Source: Gammaproteobacteria bacterium (GTDB taxonomy: Bacteria; Pseudomonadota; Gammaproteobacteria; Steroidobacterales; Woeseiaceae). Taken from it: DNA of 64,000 nt. The stretch spans positions 1 to 64,000 of the forward strand of contig JAOTUB010000005.1 of assembly GCA_029864095.1 (NCBI GenBank). Direction: 5' to 3'. Within the stretch, counting starts at the first letter, position 1, and every line of letters starts with the position of its first letter. The notes beneath the pieces are model-generated. The model had not been told where the DNA came from, ran no database searches, and worked only from the letters and a program-made list of their open reading frames with translations. Of this stretch, positions 38,894 to 48,756 are shown piece by piece. The translations under genes were made by a program, and so were the position numbers.

Positions 38894-40870
38894 CTACTCC
38901 TCGCCGATCAGGTGCTCGCGAAGAAACAGAACCGTTGCCTGCTGGTAGATGTCGCGGTTCTCTTTCTTGCGATAGCCGTGACCTTCGTTGAACGCATTCA
39001 TGTACCACACCGCGTTGCCCTGCTTGCGCAGCGCATCGACCATCTGTTCGGACTCGGTAACCGGCACGCGCGGATCATTTTGCCCCTGCACGACAAAGAT
39101 CGGCACGTTTATCCTGTCGACATTATTGACCGGGCTGATCTTTTCAAGGTGCGCACGCATCTCCGGGTCACGCTCGTCGCCATATTCTGCTCGCCGCAGG
39201 TCACGACGATAGTCCTGGGTGTTTTCGAGGAACGTCACGAAGTTGCTTATCCCGACGATGTCCACGACCGCCTTGAGCCGGTCACCAAAGTGCACGGCGC
39301 TGGCGAGCACCATGTAGCCTCCGTAGCTGCCCCCGAATACCGCCACCCGATCGGCATCGAGATCCGGCTGCCGCTCTACCCAGTCCAGCAGCGCGCCGAT
39401 GTCCCGGACCGAGTCTTCGCGTTTGAAGCCGTTATCGAGGCTCAGGTATTCCTTGCCGTAACCGTTCGAGCCGCGCACGTTCGGCACAACAATCGCAACA
39501 CCGAGTTTTTGCATCCACATCTGGTACGTACTGCTGAAGACCGGGCGCGACTGGCTTTCCGGACCGCCGTGAATCGAGACGACGACCGGGAACGGACCGT
39601 CACCGGCCGGCTTGTAAACCCAGGCGGGTATCTGCCGATGCAGGCCATCCACCTTGTCGAATGTCGGGTACGTTACGCGTTGGGGCTCCCGAAACTGCGT
39701 CGTGTCCAGACCGCCCACTTCACTGGTCGTCCAGCGCACGAGCTGTCCGAACTGCAGCGGTTCGGGGCCGAGGTCCAGCACGAACGTATCGGACGGGGTC
39801 GACGCCGTGTTCAAAGTCATGGCGAGTTTGCGATCATCCGGGCTGAAACCCAGCCCGAACGCGAGGCCGATCGGGATGTTATCCACAGGGCGATACTTCC
39901 GCGTGCGCGTGTCCATCAGATACACGCGCGACATGCCGTCCTCGTTGACCGTGAACGCGATGCGTCGTCGGTCGTGGCTGATGATCGCGTTCGTGATATC
40001 CCAGTCAATATCGTTTGTGACGATTTCGACGCCTGCTCCGGGTCTGACTGCCTGCCAGGCCAGTCTCTGGAAATTGCTGCCCTGACTCGTAATCAGCCAG
40101 AAACCGTCGTTATCGTCATCGAATGCCACTGGGTAATTCGTGGTCTGTGCGCCTGTGCCGCCAGCAAGCAGTGTTGCTTCTCCCGAATCGAGGTCGATCA
40201 GGTGTACGCGAGAGTCGGCGATGCTGACGTAGTTAAGCGCAAGCAGGCGGTTGCCGCTCGCCGAAAACTCGGTGGGGCCCCACCAGGTGCCGTCCGGGGA
40301 CTCGAGAACTATTTCAGCCTTGTCCGGATCCTCGGGATACATGAGCCAGATATCGTTCGATGCACCGTTGCGTCGTGTGCTCGGGTAGGCGATACGCCGC
40401 CCGTCGCGGTCCCAGCTTGGTGCACCGTTGCGCGATTCGCCATCGCTCAGCATGACGGCGCTGCCGGTAGCAGGGTCCAGCATGAAGATTTGCGTGAACT
40501 CGCTGCCGCCGACATCGCGTGTGAAAATGAGTTTCGACCCTTGCGGCTGACCGGATACAACGCCGACCGGTTCTTTGTAGAAGGTCAGCTGGTGCCGGGC
40601 ACCGCGCGGCATATCAACCCGGTGCAGCTGTTCTACGTCGGCAAACCGTGTTTTCACAAACAGCCCTGAACCGTCCTTCTGCCACGCTGCAAAACCAGCT
40701 GAGCGTACATTTTGAAAACGGTTGAGGCTGTCCACGATTTCTTCGGAGATGGCTGGCACATCTTCCATGAGCAGATTGCCGTTGTTCACCACGGTTCGGG
40801 AAACCTCCTGCGCGCCCGCAATACCGCCTGCAGAAAAAGCGCTCAGAACTACGAGGATCGTTGTTCTCAT
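38894..40870 (-). CDS. Secreted S9-family prolyl oligopeptidase
   Basis: A signal peptide (MRTTILVVLSAFSAGGIAGA) marks it for the periplasm; ATG 40870 follows a GGGAGG site. Residues to about 390 form a beta-propeller with repeated D-x-x-x-R/W blades (IFTRDVGGSEFTQIF, PSWDRDGRRIAY). The catalytic domain has Ser in FGGSYGGYMVLA, Asp in VQGQNDPRVPV and His in FNEGHGYRK. It cleaves short peptides, often after Pro or Ala. It lies 16 bases after prpD on the same strand and directly before rsmG, between conserved genes. Confidence 0.9.
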   Translation of the reverse strand: MRTTILVVLSAFSAGGIAGAQEVSRTVVNNGNLLMEDVPAISEEIVDSLNRFQNVRSAGFAAWQKDGSGLFVKTRFADVEQLHRVDMPRGARHQLTFYKEPVGVVSGQPQGSKLIFTRDVGGSEFTQIFMLDPATGSAVMLSDGESRNGAPSWDRDGRRIAYPSTRRNGASNDIWLMYPEDPDKAEIVLESPDGTWWGPTEFSASGNRLLALNYVSIADSRVHLIDLDSGEATLLAGGTGAQTTNYPVAFDDDNDGFWLITSQGSNFQRLAWQAVRPGAGVEIVTNDIDWDITNAIISHDRRRIAFTVNEDGMSRVYLMDTRTRKYRPVDNIPIGLAFGLGFSPDDRKLAMTLNTASTPSDTFVLDLGPEPLQFGQLVRWTTSEVGGLDTTQFREPQRVTYPTFDKVDGLHRQIPAWVYKPAGDGPFPVVVSIHGGPESQSRPVFSSTYQMWMQKLGVAIVVPNVRGSNGYGKEYLSLDNGFKREDSVRDIGALLDWVERQPDLDADRVAVFGGSYGGYMVLASAVHFGDRLKAVVDIVGISNFVTFLENTQDYRRDLRRAEYGDERDPEMRAHLEKISPVNNVDRINVPIFVVQGQNDPRVPVTESEQMVDALRKQGNAVWYMNAFNEGHGYRKKENRDIYQQATVLFLREHLIGEE

Positions 40871-40886
40871 TCCAACCTCCCGATAA

Positions 40887-42335
40887 TCAGACGACGAGTA
40901 ATGCCATGAAATCATCGACGGCCGTCGCCGCGAGTCTATCTCGATTAACGCACAGTGCGTTCAATGTTTCCCATTGCTTCGCGGCAAGCTTTGGCGACAC
41001 GCTGTCGATGAACTTTTGCTTCAGCACCGGAATGCCTTCTTCACGCCGTTCGCGATGGCCAATCGGAAAATCGACGGCGATGCGATCCGTGCGGCTGCCA
41101 TCATTGAAGAACACCTGCACGGCATTACCGATGTAGCGCTTCGCGGGGTCGAAGTAATCATTCGTGAACTGCTCGTTCTCGCGCACTTCCATTTTGTCGC
41201 GTAACGCATCGATGCGCGGGTCATTTGCCACGTCGTCTTCGTAATCGGCCGCCGTGAGCCGCCCGAAGATCAGCGGCACTGCCGTCATATACTGAATGCA
41301 GTGATCGCGATCGGCCGGGTTGTCGAGGGGCCCGGTCTTGTCGATGATGCGAACGCCGGCTTCCTGTGTCTCGATAACGACCTTGTCGATATTGTCAATT
41401 CGATCTCTGACCTCGGGGTGCAGGGTCATCGCCGCTTCAACGGCGGTCTGCGAGTGGAACTCTGCCGGGAACGAGATTTTGAACAACACGTTCTCCATAA
41501 CGTAGCTGCCGTAACCGCGCTGAAAACCGAATGGCTTGCCCTTGAACAACACATCGTAGTAACCCCAGGTTTTCGCCGACAGCGCGGACGGGTAGCCCAT
41601 CTCGCCGGTCATTACTATCAATGCCAGGCGCACAGCCCGGCTGGTCGCGTCCCCGGCCGCCCAGCTCTTACGGGACCCCGTGTTGGGCGCATGCCGGTAG
41701 GTGCGCAGAGCCCCGCCATCGATCCAGGCATGCGACAGGGCATTCTGCACTTGTTCCTTGCCACCGCCGAGCATGCGTGTGACCACCGCGGCCGAGGCAA
41801 CGCGCACGAGCAGTACGTGATCGAGGCCAACCCGGTTGTAGCTGTTCTCCAGTGCCAGCACGCCCTGGATCTCATGCGCGCGGATCATCGCATCGAGCAC
41901 GTCGTGCATCGTGAGCGGTTCCCTGCCTGCCGCCCTGTTTTGCCGGCTCAGATAGTCGGCAACGGCAAGTATACCGCCGAGGTTATCGGACGGATGGCCC
42001 CACTCGGCCGCAAGCCAGGTGTCATTGAAGTCGAGCCAGCGATTCATGGCGCCGATATTGAACGCGGCCATGACGGGCTCGAGTTCGTAGGACGTGCCCG
42101 GTACCCGGGCGCCTCCGGCCAGCGTGGCGCCGGGCACAACCGGGCCGAGCAGCTTGGTGCACGCCGGATAGTCGAGCGCCTGAAAACCGCAGGCGAGCGT
42201 GTCCATCAGGCAGTAGCGTGCCGTCTCGAACGCGAGGTCGCTGTCGATTTTCATGTCGCAAACGAAATCCGCAATGTCGACGAGTTCTTTATCCCAGTCG
42301 GCTCGCTGCGCCGACCGAATATCTATGCTGGACAT
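40887..42335 (-). CDS. prpD: 2-methylcitrate dehydratase PrpD
   Basis: The 482-residue MmgE/PrpD-family enzyme turns 2-methylcitrate into 2-methyl-cis-aconitate in the methylcitrate cycle for propionyl-CoA. [41 protein letters not shown] and [16 protein letters not shown] are typical segments. It lies 30 bases after prpC. A separate aconitase (AcnD plus PrpF) route is not present here. Confidence 0.94.
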   Translation of the reverse strand: MSSIDIRSAQRADWDKELVDIADFVCDMKIDSDLAFETARYCLMDTLACGFQALDYPACTKLLGPVVPGATLAGGARVPGTSYELEPVMAAFNIGAMNRWLDFNDTWLAAEWGHPSDNLGGILAVADYLSRQNRAAGREPLTMHDVLDAMIRAHEIQGVLALENSYNRVGLDHVLLVRVASAAVVTRMLGGGKEQVQNALSHAWIDGGALRTYRHAPNTGSRKSWAAGDATSRAVRLALIVMTGEMGYPSALSAKTWGYYDVLFKGKPFGFQRGYGSYVMENVLFKISFPAEFHSQTAVEAAMTLHPEVRDRIDNIDKVVIETQEAGVRIIDKTGPLDNPADRDHCIQYMTAVPLIFGRLTAADYEDDVANDPRIDALRDKMEVRENEQFTNDYFDPAKRYIGNAVQVFFNDGSRTDRIAVDFPIGHRERREEGIPVLKQKFIDSVSPKLAAKQWETLNALCVNRDRLAATAVDDFMALLVV

Positions 42336-42365
42336 GATGTCTCCGGGTACTGCTGTCTGACGCGC

Positions 42366-43490
42366 TCAGGCGCGGTCTTCGATAGCTACCCACTCCTGCA
42401 GCGGCGGGCCGATGTATTCGGCAGCGGGACGAATCAGCTTGTTGTCTGCGCGTTGCTCCATGATGTGCGCAGCCCAGCCGGTGATTCGCGAACAGACGAA
42501 TATCGGCGTAAACAAATAGGTCGGAATTCCCATGAAGTGATACACGCTTGCCGCGAAAAAGTCGGCATTCGCAAACAGCTTTTTCTCGTCCCACATGACT
42601 TTCTCGATCGCTTCCGAGATTTCATACAGCCGCATGTCGCCGGCCTCTTCAGCGAGCTTCTTCGACATGGCCTTGTTGACCGAGTTACGTGGATCCGACG
42701 TCGTGTACACGCGATGACCGAAGCCCATGATCAGCTCCTTGCGCTCCAGCATGCCGAGCACGCCTGCGATTGCTTCTTCTGCGGAAGCGAATTTCTGAAT
42801 CAGCCCCATCGCCGCTTCGTTGGCGCCTCCGTGCAGCGGACCACGCAGCGCGCCGATCGCGCCGCTGACTGCCGAGTGCATGTCCGACAGCGTGCCCGTT
42901 ATGACTCGGCCGGCAAATGTCGATGCATTGAACTCGTGCTCGGCATACAGAATCAAGGTCGTGTTGAGAGACTTCCGGTGTAGCTCGGGGGGCGGCTCGT
43001 CGTGCAGTAAATGCAAGAAGTGTCCGGCAATGCTGTCATCATCCGTCTCGGTGTCGATGCGCGTGCCATCGGTGTGGTAGCGATGCCAGTACAGCAGCAT
43101 TGACGGCAAACAGGCGAGCAGCCGATCTGCGACGTGCTGCTGATTCGAGAAATCGCCTTCGGGCTCGATGTTGCCCAGGAACGAAACGCTCGTGCGCAGC
43201 ACGTCCATCGGGTGCGCGTTGGCCGGCACCATTTCGAGCACCGTCTTGAGCGCGTCGGGCAGGCCGCGCAGCGATTTGATCGTTGCGATGTAGCTGTCCA
43301 GTTCCGCGCGAGTCGGCAGCTTACCGTGCAACAGCAGGTACGCAACTTCCTCAAACGTTGCGTTGTCCGCCAGATCATAAATGTCATAGCCGCGGTAGGT
43401 CAGGCCTGCGCCCTCTTTGCCCACGGTGCATAATGCTGTTTTGCCCGCCGTTACGCCGGCCAGCCCACCTGTTTTTTTTGTTTCTGCCAT
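42366..43490 (-). CDS. prpC: 2-methylcitrate synthase PrpC
   Basis: The 374-residue citrate-synthase-family enzyme condenses propionyl-CoA with oxaloacetate. LTYRGYDIYDLADNATFEEV, GALRGPLHGGANEAAM (catalytic His) and IMGFGHRVYTTSDPRN (second His) are clear, and the final Asp region matches the family. Assignment as methylcitrate rather than citrate synthase rests on the neighbouring prpB and prpD and the short length. Confidence 0.93.
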   Translation of the reverse strand: MAETKKTGGLAGVTAGKTALCTVGKEGAGLTYRGYDIYDLADNATFEEVAYLLLHGKLPTRAELDSYIATIKSLRGLPDALKTVLEMVPANAHPMDVLRTSVSFLGNIEPEGDFSNQQHVADRLLACLPSMLLYWHRYHTDGTRIDTETDDDSIAGHFLHLLHDEPPPELHRKSLNTTLILYAEHEFNASTFAGRVITGTLSDMHSAVSGAIGALRGPLHGGANEAAMGLIQKFASAEEAIAGVLGMLERKELIMGFGHRVYTTSDPRNSVNKAMSKKLAEEAGDMRLYEISEAIEKVMWDEKKLFANADFFAASVYHFMGIPTYLFTPIFVCSRITGWAAHIMEQRADNKLIRPAAEYIGPPLQEWVAIEDRA

Positions 43491-43525
43491 GAGTCTCTTC
43501 CTTGCCCGTTTTTTTATGACGGGCG

Positions 43526-44416
43526 TCAGTCTTTTGCGGTCTTGATTCCCTGCTCGGCAAAAAGCTCGTCGAGCTTGTCTTCGTAGGCTTGATAACCGAG
43601 GATGTCGTACAGCTCCATGCGCGTTTGCATTTTCTCCAATGATGCGGCTTGCGTGCCTGCCCGGCGCAGGTTGGTGTAGACATCTTCTGCTGCCGCGGAC
43701 ATGGCTCGGAAAGCGCTGAGTGGATACAGCGCCATGCGCACACCGACCTGGCCCAGTTCATCGGTCGTAAACAGCGGCGTCTTGCCAAACTCGGTCAGAT
43801 TGGCCAGCACCGGTACCGTTATAGCGTCCGTGGCCTGCCGGTATTCCTCGAGAGTCGTCAGCGCTTCAGCGAATATCATGTCGGCGCCTGCCTCGACATA
43901 AGCCGCGGCACGATCCAGTGCCGCCTGTTGTCCTTCAACCGCGTGCGCGTCGGTGCGCGCCATGATGACGAACTGATCATCGATGCGGCCGTCGACTGCC
44001 GCCTTGATGCGATCACACATTTCTGCAGCATCGACGAGCGCCTTGCCCGGCCGATGACCGCAGCGTTTGGCCGCAACCTGATCTTCGAGATGGCAACCAG
44101 CCGCGCCGGCCCAGGTCATCTCACGAATCGTCCTGCCGATCATGAACGCACTTCCCCAGCCGGTGTCGGCATCGACGAGCAGCGGCAGGTCAGTCGCCGA
44201 CGCAATTCGGTGAACATCTTCGCAGACGTCGTTCAGTGTCGTCATCGCCAGGTCCGGCAGGCCAAAGGACGCGTTCGCAACGCCGGCCCCCGACAGATAG
44301 ATCGCCCTGAACCCGGCCCTTTCTGCCAGCAAGGCAGTGAACGCGTTGATTGTGCCAACGATTTGCAGCGGCCGCTCGGCGTCGAGCGCGGCGCGGAAAC
44401 GGGCTCCTGCACTCAT
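43526..44416 (-). CDS. prpB: 2-methylisocitrate lyase PrpB
   Basis: The 296-residue enzyme splits 2-methylisocitrate into pyruvate and succinate. The active-site loop [12 protein letters not shown] carries the catalytic Cys, and [10 protein letters not shown] binds Mg. I chose ATG 44416 (MSAGARFR) with GGAGGA 8 bases upstream; the in-frame ATG 44461 would add 15 residues. It is first of the prpB-prpC-prpD unit. No PrpR or GntR-type regulator is adjacent. Confidence 0.94.
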   Translation of the reverse strand: MSAGARFRAALDAERPLQIVGTINAFTALLAERAGFRAIYLSGAGVANASFGLPDLAMTTLNDVCEDVHRIASATDLPLLVDADTGWGSAFMIGRTIREMTWAGAAGCHLEDQVAAKRCGHRPGKALVDAAEMCDRIKAAVDGRIDDQFVIMARTDAHAVEGQQAALDRAAAYVEAGADMIFAEALTTLEEYRQATDAITVPVLANLTEFGKTPLFTTDELGQVGVRMALYPLSAFRAMSAAAEDVYTNLRRAGTQAASLEKMQTRMELYDILGYQAYEDKLDELFAEQGIKTAKD

Positions 44417-44668
44417 GCCATGTGTCCTCCGGAGTGGTTTCAGCTTAATTTTAATGGGCATTAAAATTATCGGGACAGCGATTCTAAACCACGCCGACCA
44501 CGATTCCCAAATGGACCGACTGGTTAATTTTGTGTGGTGCCGAGATCGCTCGGACGATCGTCGTACGTCGCCGTGGGCGGGACGTTGCTCATCGGAAGTA
44601 AAGCGCAGCGCCGCGAGCTCCCGTCAGGCGGGATTGAGACATGAAGATGAACAACGTCGCGGCCGCAG

Positions 44669-45658
44669 CTACGTTATTGCGACGACCGTGCGGCCCGTGA
44701 CGGTGCCATCGAGGTAAGCCTGGAATGCGCCGGGCAGTTCATCGAAGCCGATCGTGCGGCTGCCGATCGTATCGAGGTGGCGCGGCATCAGATCACCGCC
44801 GATTCTCGACCACACGGCAAGGCGCAACGCTCGCGGCGTGTCCACGGAATTTATGCCAAGCAGACACACGGCGCGCAGAATAAATGGCAGCACGGTTGTC
44901 GTCAGTGCCGCGCTTGAGGCAAGCCCGATGCTCGCGATATTGCCGCCGTAATCCGTCGTCCGGGTGAGCCAGGTCAGGTAGTCCCCACCGAGATTGTCGA
45001 TCGCGCCCGCCCACTCTGCTTTTTCCATCGGCCGCTTTCCGAGGTCCAGCTGATCACGCAACAATATTCGGCGCGCGCCAATGCTTTTCAGATAGTCCTG
45101 TTCGGTGGCCTTGCCTGTGACGGCCACAACTTCGTAGCCGCGGCCATCCAGCATGTCTATCGCAATGCTGCCCACGCCACCGGTCGCGCCAGTCACAACG
45201 ACCGGGCCGTTTTCTGGCAGCTGGCCGTTTTGCTCCATGCGATGAATCGCCAGCGCCGCTGTGTATCCCGCGGTTCCAATTTGCATGGCCTGCGCCGTGC
45301 TCATGCCTTCCGGAACCGGCACGATGCAGTCGCTGCCGACGCGCGCGTACTCCGAGTAGCCACCATCAACCGTCTCACTGAGCCCGCAACCATTAACGAG
45401 CACAGCGGTGCCTGGCGGCAACTCGGCGTTTTCCGAGCTGACGATGGTTCCTGCGAGATCGATGCCGCCATTCAATGGATAGCGACGCAGAATCTTGCCA
45501 GCTCCGGTTGCCGCCAACGCATCCTTGTAATTGATCGTCGAGTGGCTGACTTTGATGACCGCGTCGCCCTCGGTCAGGTCATCGAGCGTGAGCTCCTGAA
45601 ATCCGGCGACAACCTTGCCATCCTGCTCATCGATACGATAAGCGCGAAATTTGTCCAT
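44669..45658 (-). CDS. acuI: Acrylyl-CoA reductase AcuI/YhdH-type oxidoreductase
   Basis: The ~329-residue zinc-free medium-chain reductase reduces acrylyl-CoA to propionyl-CoA with NADPH. It starts MDKFRAYRIDEQDGKVVAGF, typical of YhdH/AcuI. VVVTGATGGVGSIAIDML is the nucleotide loop; NYKDALAATG and GYTAALAI are family motifs. ATG 45658 overlaps the upstream stop (TGATG) with GGAGGAG before it. The product, propionyl-CoA, feeds the adjacent methylcitrate genes, which fits detoxification of acrylate or use of DMSP or 3-hydroxypropionate. No DMSP lyase is in the window. Confidence 0.85.
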   Translation of the reverse strand: MDKFRAYRIDEQDGKVVAGFQELTLDDLTEGDAVIKVSHSTINYKDALAATGAGKILRRYPLNGGIDLAGTIVSSENAELPPGTAVLVNGCGLSETVDGGYSEYARVGSDCIVPVPEGMSTAQAMQIGTAGYTAALAIHRMEQNGQLPENGPVVVTGATGGVGSIAIDMLDGRGYEVVAVTGKATEQDYLKSIGARRILLRDQLDLGKRPMEKAEWAGAIDNLGGDYLTWLTRTTDYGGNIASIGLASSAALTTTVLPFILRAVCLLGINSVDTPRALRLAVWSRIGGDLMPRHLDTIGSRTIGFDELPGAFQAYLDGTVTGRTVVAIT

Positions 45659-46611
45659 CACTTGCTCCTCCGCAGCCATACATCAAGGCCCTGCGTATTC
45701 AGATCAACCTCGATGTCCAGTACCGAATGCATCGCTTCGCTACTGCCTCTGTAGCCGTGCTCGTCGAGTCGGCTTGCAAAATACTCGAACATGCTGGTTT
45801 GCAGAGACTCAATACGGTCCTCGTCGTGCTCGTGTTGCCGCGCCATCGCGACGTACGCGTCGATGCCTTCGTGCATCTCTGTCATCAACCGATCAAGATT
45901 GCGCACGCGGCTGTAGTGCGTCAAATACAGCTGCTCCGGTTCACACGCCATGATTCTGTCGACGGCCTTATGCGCCTCCACCGGGTCGAACTGCACAGGC
46001 GTCGTCGTTGGAAAAACTATTTCGCCCCGTGCTGTATCGAGTTCCCGATACGAGACGCCAAAACTGTCCCCCGTGAACACGCCTTTTGACTCCGGATCAT
46101 TGAGTACATAGTGATGGCGCGCGTGACCTTCAGTGTAGATCGTTTGCATCGCACGGCCATTGAAATCGAACCACTGTTCATTGTCGGCAATAATGATCCG
46201 GCGTTCATCGATAGGCTCTATGCGTCCATAGATTTCGGCCGTGCGCGCTGCGCCGTAAACGGCTTCGGTTCCGGCCACGAGCTTTGCCGGATCGATCATG
46301 TGTGGTGCTCCGTACGGGTGCAGGACACAACGCGCATTAGGCAGCTGCTGCATCAACAGGCCTGCGCCGCCAGCATGGTCGAGGTGAACGTGCGTCAGAA
46401 AGACGTAGTCGACATCGCCAACGTCCAGATCCTGTTGCGCCAATGCATCAAGCAGCTGCGGCACGCTGTCGTTGACGCCCGTATCGACGAACGCGGCCCG
46501 GCCACGGTGCCTGATGAGGTGACTCGCATCCTGCAGCGGCCGTGCGTATTCGGTATCGATGGCGACTATGCCGTCATTGAGTGCTGTCGTTTGCGCGCGA
46601 TGTCCCTGCAT
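45658..46611 (-). CDS. Metallo-beta-lactamase-fold hydrolase
   Basis: The 317-residue protein has the metal motif THVHLDHAGG, GHARHHYVL and TGDSFGVSY of the MBL fold, with a C-terminal helical extension (EHDEDRIESLQTSMFEYFAS). No signal peptide, so cytoplasmic. Enzymes like this hydrolyse thioesters, lactones or organophosphates. Its coupling with acuI by a 1-base overlap makes a CoA-thioester-related role worth considering, but the sequence does not show the substrate. Confidence 0.8.
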   Translation of the reverse strand: MQGHRAQTTALNDGIVAIDTEYARPLQDASHLIRHRGRAAFVDTGVNDSVPQLLDALAQQDLDVGDVDYVFLTHVHLDHAGGAGLLMQQLPNARCVLHPYGAPHMIDPAKLVAGTEAVYGAARTAEIYGRIEPIDERRIIIADNEQWFDFNGRAMQTIYTEGHARHHYVLNDPESKGVFTGDSFGVSYRELDTARGEIVFPTTTPVQFDPVEAHKAVDRIMACEPEQLYLTHYSRVRNLDRLMTEMHEGIDAYVAMARQHEHDEDRIESLQTSMFEYFASRLDEHGYRGSSEAMHSVLDIEVDLNTQGLDVWLRRSK

Positions 46612-46637
46612 TACATCGGCTTTCGCACGGCGCGCGC

Positions 46638-47258
46638 CTAATTGGCCTTCGACGTTTCGAGGCCTTCGAGCCCGGCGTAATACTTCGCAAGCAATGCGAT
46701 GTCACTGTCTGTAAGCGCCGCAGCGAGTGGCATCATCAGCACATTCTTGCGCGTGCCGTCACGATACTGTTTCAGGGCATGCACAAGATAATCTTCGTGC
46801 TGCCCCGCAAGCGTTGGCCAGGTCGGCGAAACGCTGATGCCGTTCTGTCCGTGGCACGCGGTACACGCTGTCGTTTCTTCGAGACCTGGTGCCGTCGAAC
46901 CGCCCGCGGCAACCGTATCGCCGGAAAGGCTCGCCAGATACGCCGAAACGTCTTCAATGTCCTGGTCGGTCATGCTCGAGGCTTGTGCGGCCATTGTCCG
47001 GTGCGGCCGGCTGCCATCCCGGTAGCCCTGCAGGGCGGCGACGAAATACGCGGCTTTCTGCCCGCCGAGCCTGGGCACACGAAAGGACGGGTAGGCGTTG
47101 CGATAGCCCTCAATCCCATGGCAGCCAAGACAGGTATAGCCGAGCTTCTCGCCGCGGGCCATATCGCCTTCGGCAAATGCCGTTGGCGTCGCGCCGGCGA
47201 GCAACAGTGCCGCAGCGATCACGGCCATCTTCATCTTGCCAATCACCATATTTTTCAA
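46638..47258 (-). CDS. Di-heme cytochrome c4-like protein
   Basis: The 206-residue protein has a signal peptide (MKMAVIAAALLLAGATPTAF) and two heme c sites, CLGCH and CTACH, in two similar domains. The later Met ligand candidates (RTMAAQASSM, LMMPLAAAL) follow the c4 layout. It carries electrons in the periplasm, usually to a terminal oxidase. It lies 26 bases before the MBL gene on the same strand. Confidence 0.9.
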   Translation of the reverse strand: MKNMVIGKMKMAVIAAALLLAGATPTAFAEGDMARGEKLGYTCLGCHGIEGYRNAYPSFRVPRLGGQKAAYFVAALQGYRDGSRPHRTMAAQASSMTDQDIEDVSAYLASLSGDTVAAGGSTAPGLEETTACTACHGQNGISVSPTWPTLAGQHEDYLVHALKQYRDGTRKNVLMMPLAAALTDSDIALLAKYYAGLEGLETSKAN

Positions 47259-47399
47259 TGTCTTGTATGTTAGGGCGGATGTGCCGGGACGTTTCGAGGG
47301 CGCTATGTTAGTGACAACACGCGGCTAATTCCAGCCCGAAGGCCACCGGGTCGCATGCTAGCATCTCGCCCCTATGCAATCAGCCCATGAGGATGTGCC

Positions 47400-48716
47400 G
47401 TGAAAAAAGGCTTTGTCGCTTTGCTTGTCGTGCTCGCAATTGTCGTCCTGGTCTCGCCAGGAATCGTCGGCCGCCTTGCAGAGCAATCGATGGACGAGAA
47501 TCTCGACTGGGCCGCCGCCGAGTCTCAGGAGGTGACGGTTACGTCACAAGGTTTTGACCGCGGCTGGTTCTCGTCAGAAGGACAACATCGCGTCGCGATT
47601 CGCGACGGTGAACTCCGCGACGCACTGCTGGGCATGGCGGCAGTTCAGGGCGACGATGAGATTCCGGACCTGGTAATCGACACGCGGCTCGATCACGGCC
47701 TCGTCCCCTTTAGCTCCATGGCTCGCGCCAGGGGCTCGCTGATGCCTGGCCTCGGCAGCGCTGTCTCAACCCTCAGTCTCGAGTTTCCGGACGGCGTCAA
47801 ATATGACTTGCCGGGCACGATCTACAGCAAGGTCGGACTGACCGGCGACCTTGAGTCCAACCTTATCCTCACAACCGGCTCATTCTCAGAAGATGGAGAT
47901 ACCGCGACCTGGGGTGACGTCGACATCGTCGTCACGATCAGCCCGACCAGTAGCATCATTGGCTTTGACGGCGCTGTCGACTCGTTATCGTTCGCCTCTG
48001 TCAACGATAATTTCGATATCGGCAAGATAACTTTCTCAGGCAATCAGCGGCAGACAAGATTCGGATTCAGCGTTGGCGACGCAACGATCACCGTAGCTTC
48101 CGTCACCATACTGTCTGCACAAGGTGCGCAGACCATTGGCCCGCTATCGGTTGACACGGACGCCAAGCTTGACGGTGATCGTGTTTCCGGCCGCGGCAGC
48201 GTGCGGCTCGACAATTTGCCGGTTCCAAACCTCGGAGCCGGAAACGTCATGATCGACATTACGCTCACGGATATGGATGGCGCCGCACTCGGAAATCTCG
48301 CGCGCGCTTTGGACGACTTGGGCGCCTACATCAGTGGCGACGATATAATGATCGCAATGGAGCCCCACCTGCAGCGACTGCTTGCTTCAGGCTTCGAGCT
48401 TGATTTCGATCAGATCGACATCTCGTTGCCGCAGGGCACGTTAGCAACGCGATTGACCTTGAAGCTCGCAGAAACTGATCTCGATCGCTTCGCCTGGCCG
48501 TCCGTGTTGCTCGCGCTTGACGCAACCCTCGATGTCAGCATGCCCGCTGAACTCGTCGACATTGCGACAGCAACGGACCCGCAATTCAACGCGGCGATCG
48601 GCATGGGCGTTCTCAGAAAGAACGGCGACGTCTACGAAATGAACGCCGAGTTCAAAAAAGGTTTGCTCACGGTCAACGGCGCTCCGATGCCGATTCCCAT
48701 GCCAGGCATGCAGTAG
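47400..48716 (+). CDS. DUF945 (YdgA-family) protein
   Basis: The 438-residue protein starts with GTG after a GAGGA-like site. It has one N-terminal hydrophobic segment (GFVALLVVLAIVVLVSPGIV) and then a long beta-rich periplasmic region with ESQEVTVTSQGFDRGWFSSE, the hallmark of DUF945 starts, and a C-terminal GLLTVNGAPMPIP. Function of the family is unclear. It is divergent from the cytochrome and convergent with the peptide-import operon. Confidence 0.8.
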   Translation: MKKGFVALLVVLAIVVLVSPGIVGRLAEQSMDENLDWAAAESQEVTVTSQGFDRGWFSSEGQHRVAIRDGELRDALLGMAAVQGDDEIPDLVIDTRLDHGLVPFSSMARARGSLMPGLGSAVSTLSLEFPDGVKYDLPGTIYSKVGLTGDLESNLILTTGSFSEDGDTATWGDVDIVVTISPTSSIIGFDGAVDSLSFASVNDNFDIGKITFSGNQRQTRFGFSVGDATITVASVTILSAQGAQTIGPLSVDTDAKLDGDRVSGRGSVRLDNLPVPNLGAGNVMIDITLTDMDGAALGNLARALDDLGAYISGDDIMIAMEPHLQRLLASGFELDFDQIDISLPQGTLATRLTLKLAETDLDRFAWPSVLLALDATLDVSMPAELVDIATATDPQFNAAIGMGVLRKNGDVYEMNAEFKKGLLTVNGAPMPIPMPGMQ

Positions 48717-48756
48717 GCATGAAATACGAGAGCATCGATCCGGTTGTTGCTTATCT

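Noticed and set aside
38456-40669. Very long plus-strand frame (737 codons) over the S9 peptidase and rsmG
   Set aside because: It is an antisense shadow of clearly identified minus-strand genes in GC-rich DNA. Composition is Arg/His/Val-rich and no domain is visible.
41301-42983. Plus-strand frame of 560 codons over prpD and prpC
   Set aside because: Antisense to two well-conserved enzymes; no recognisable motifs.
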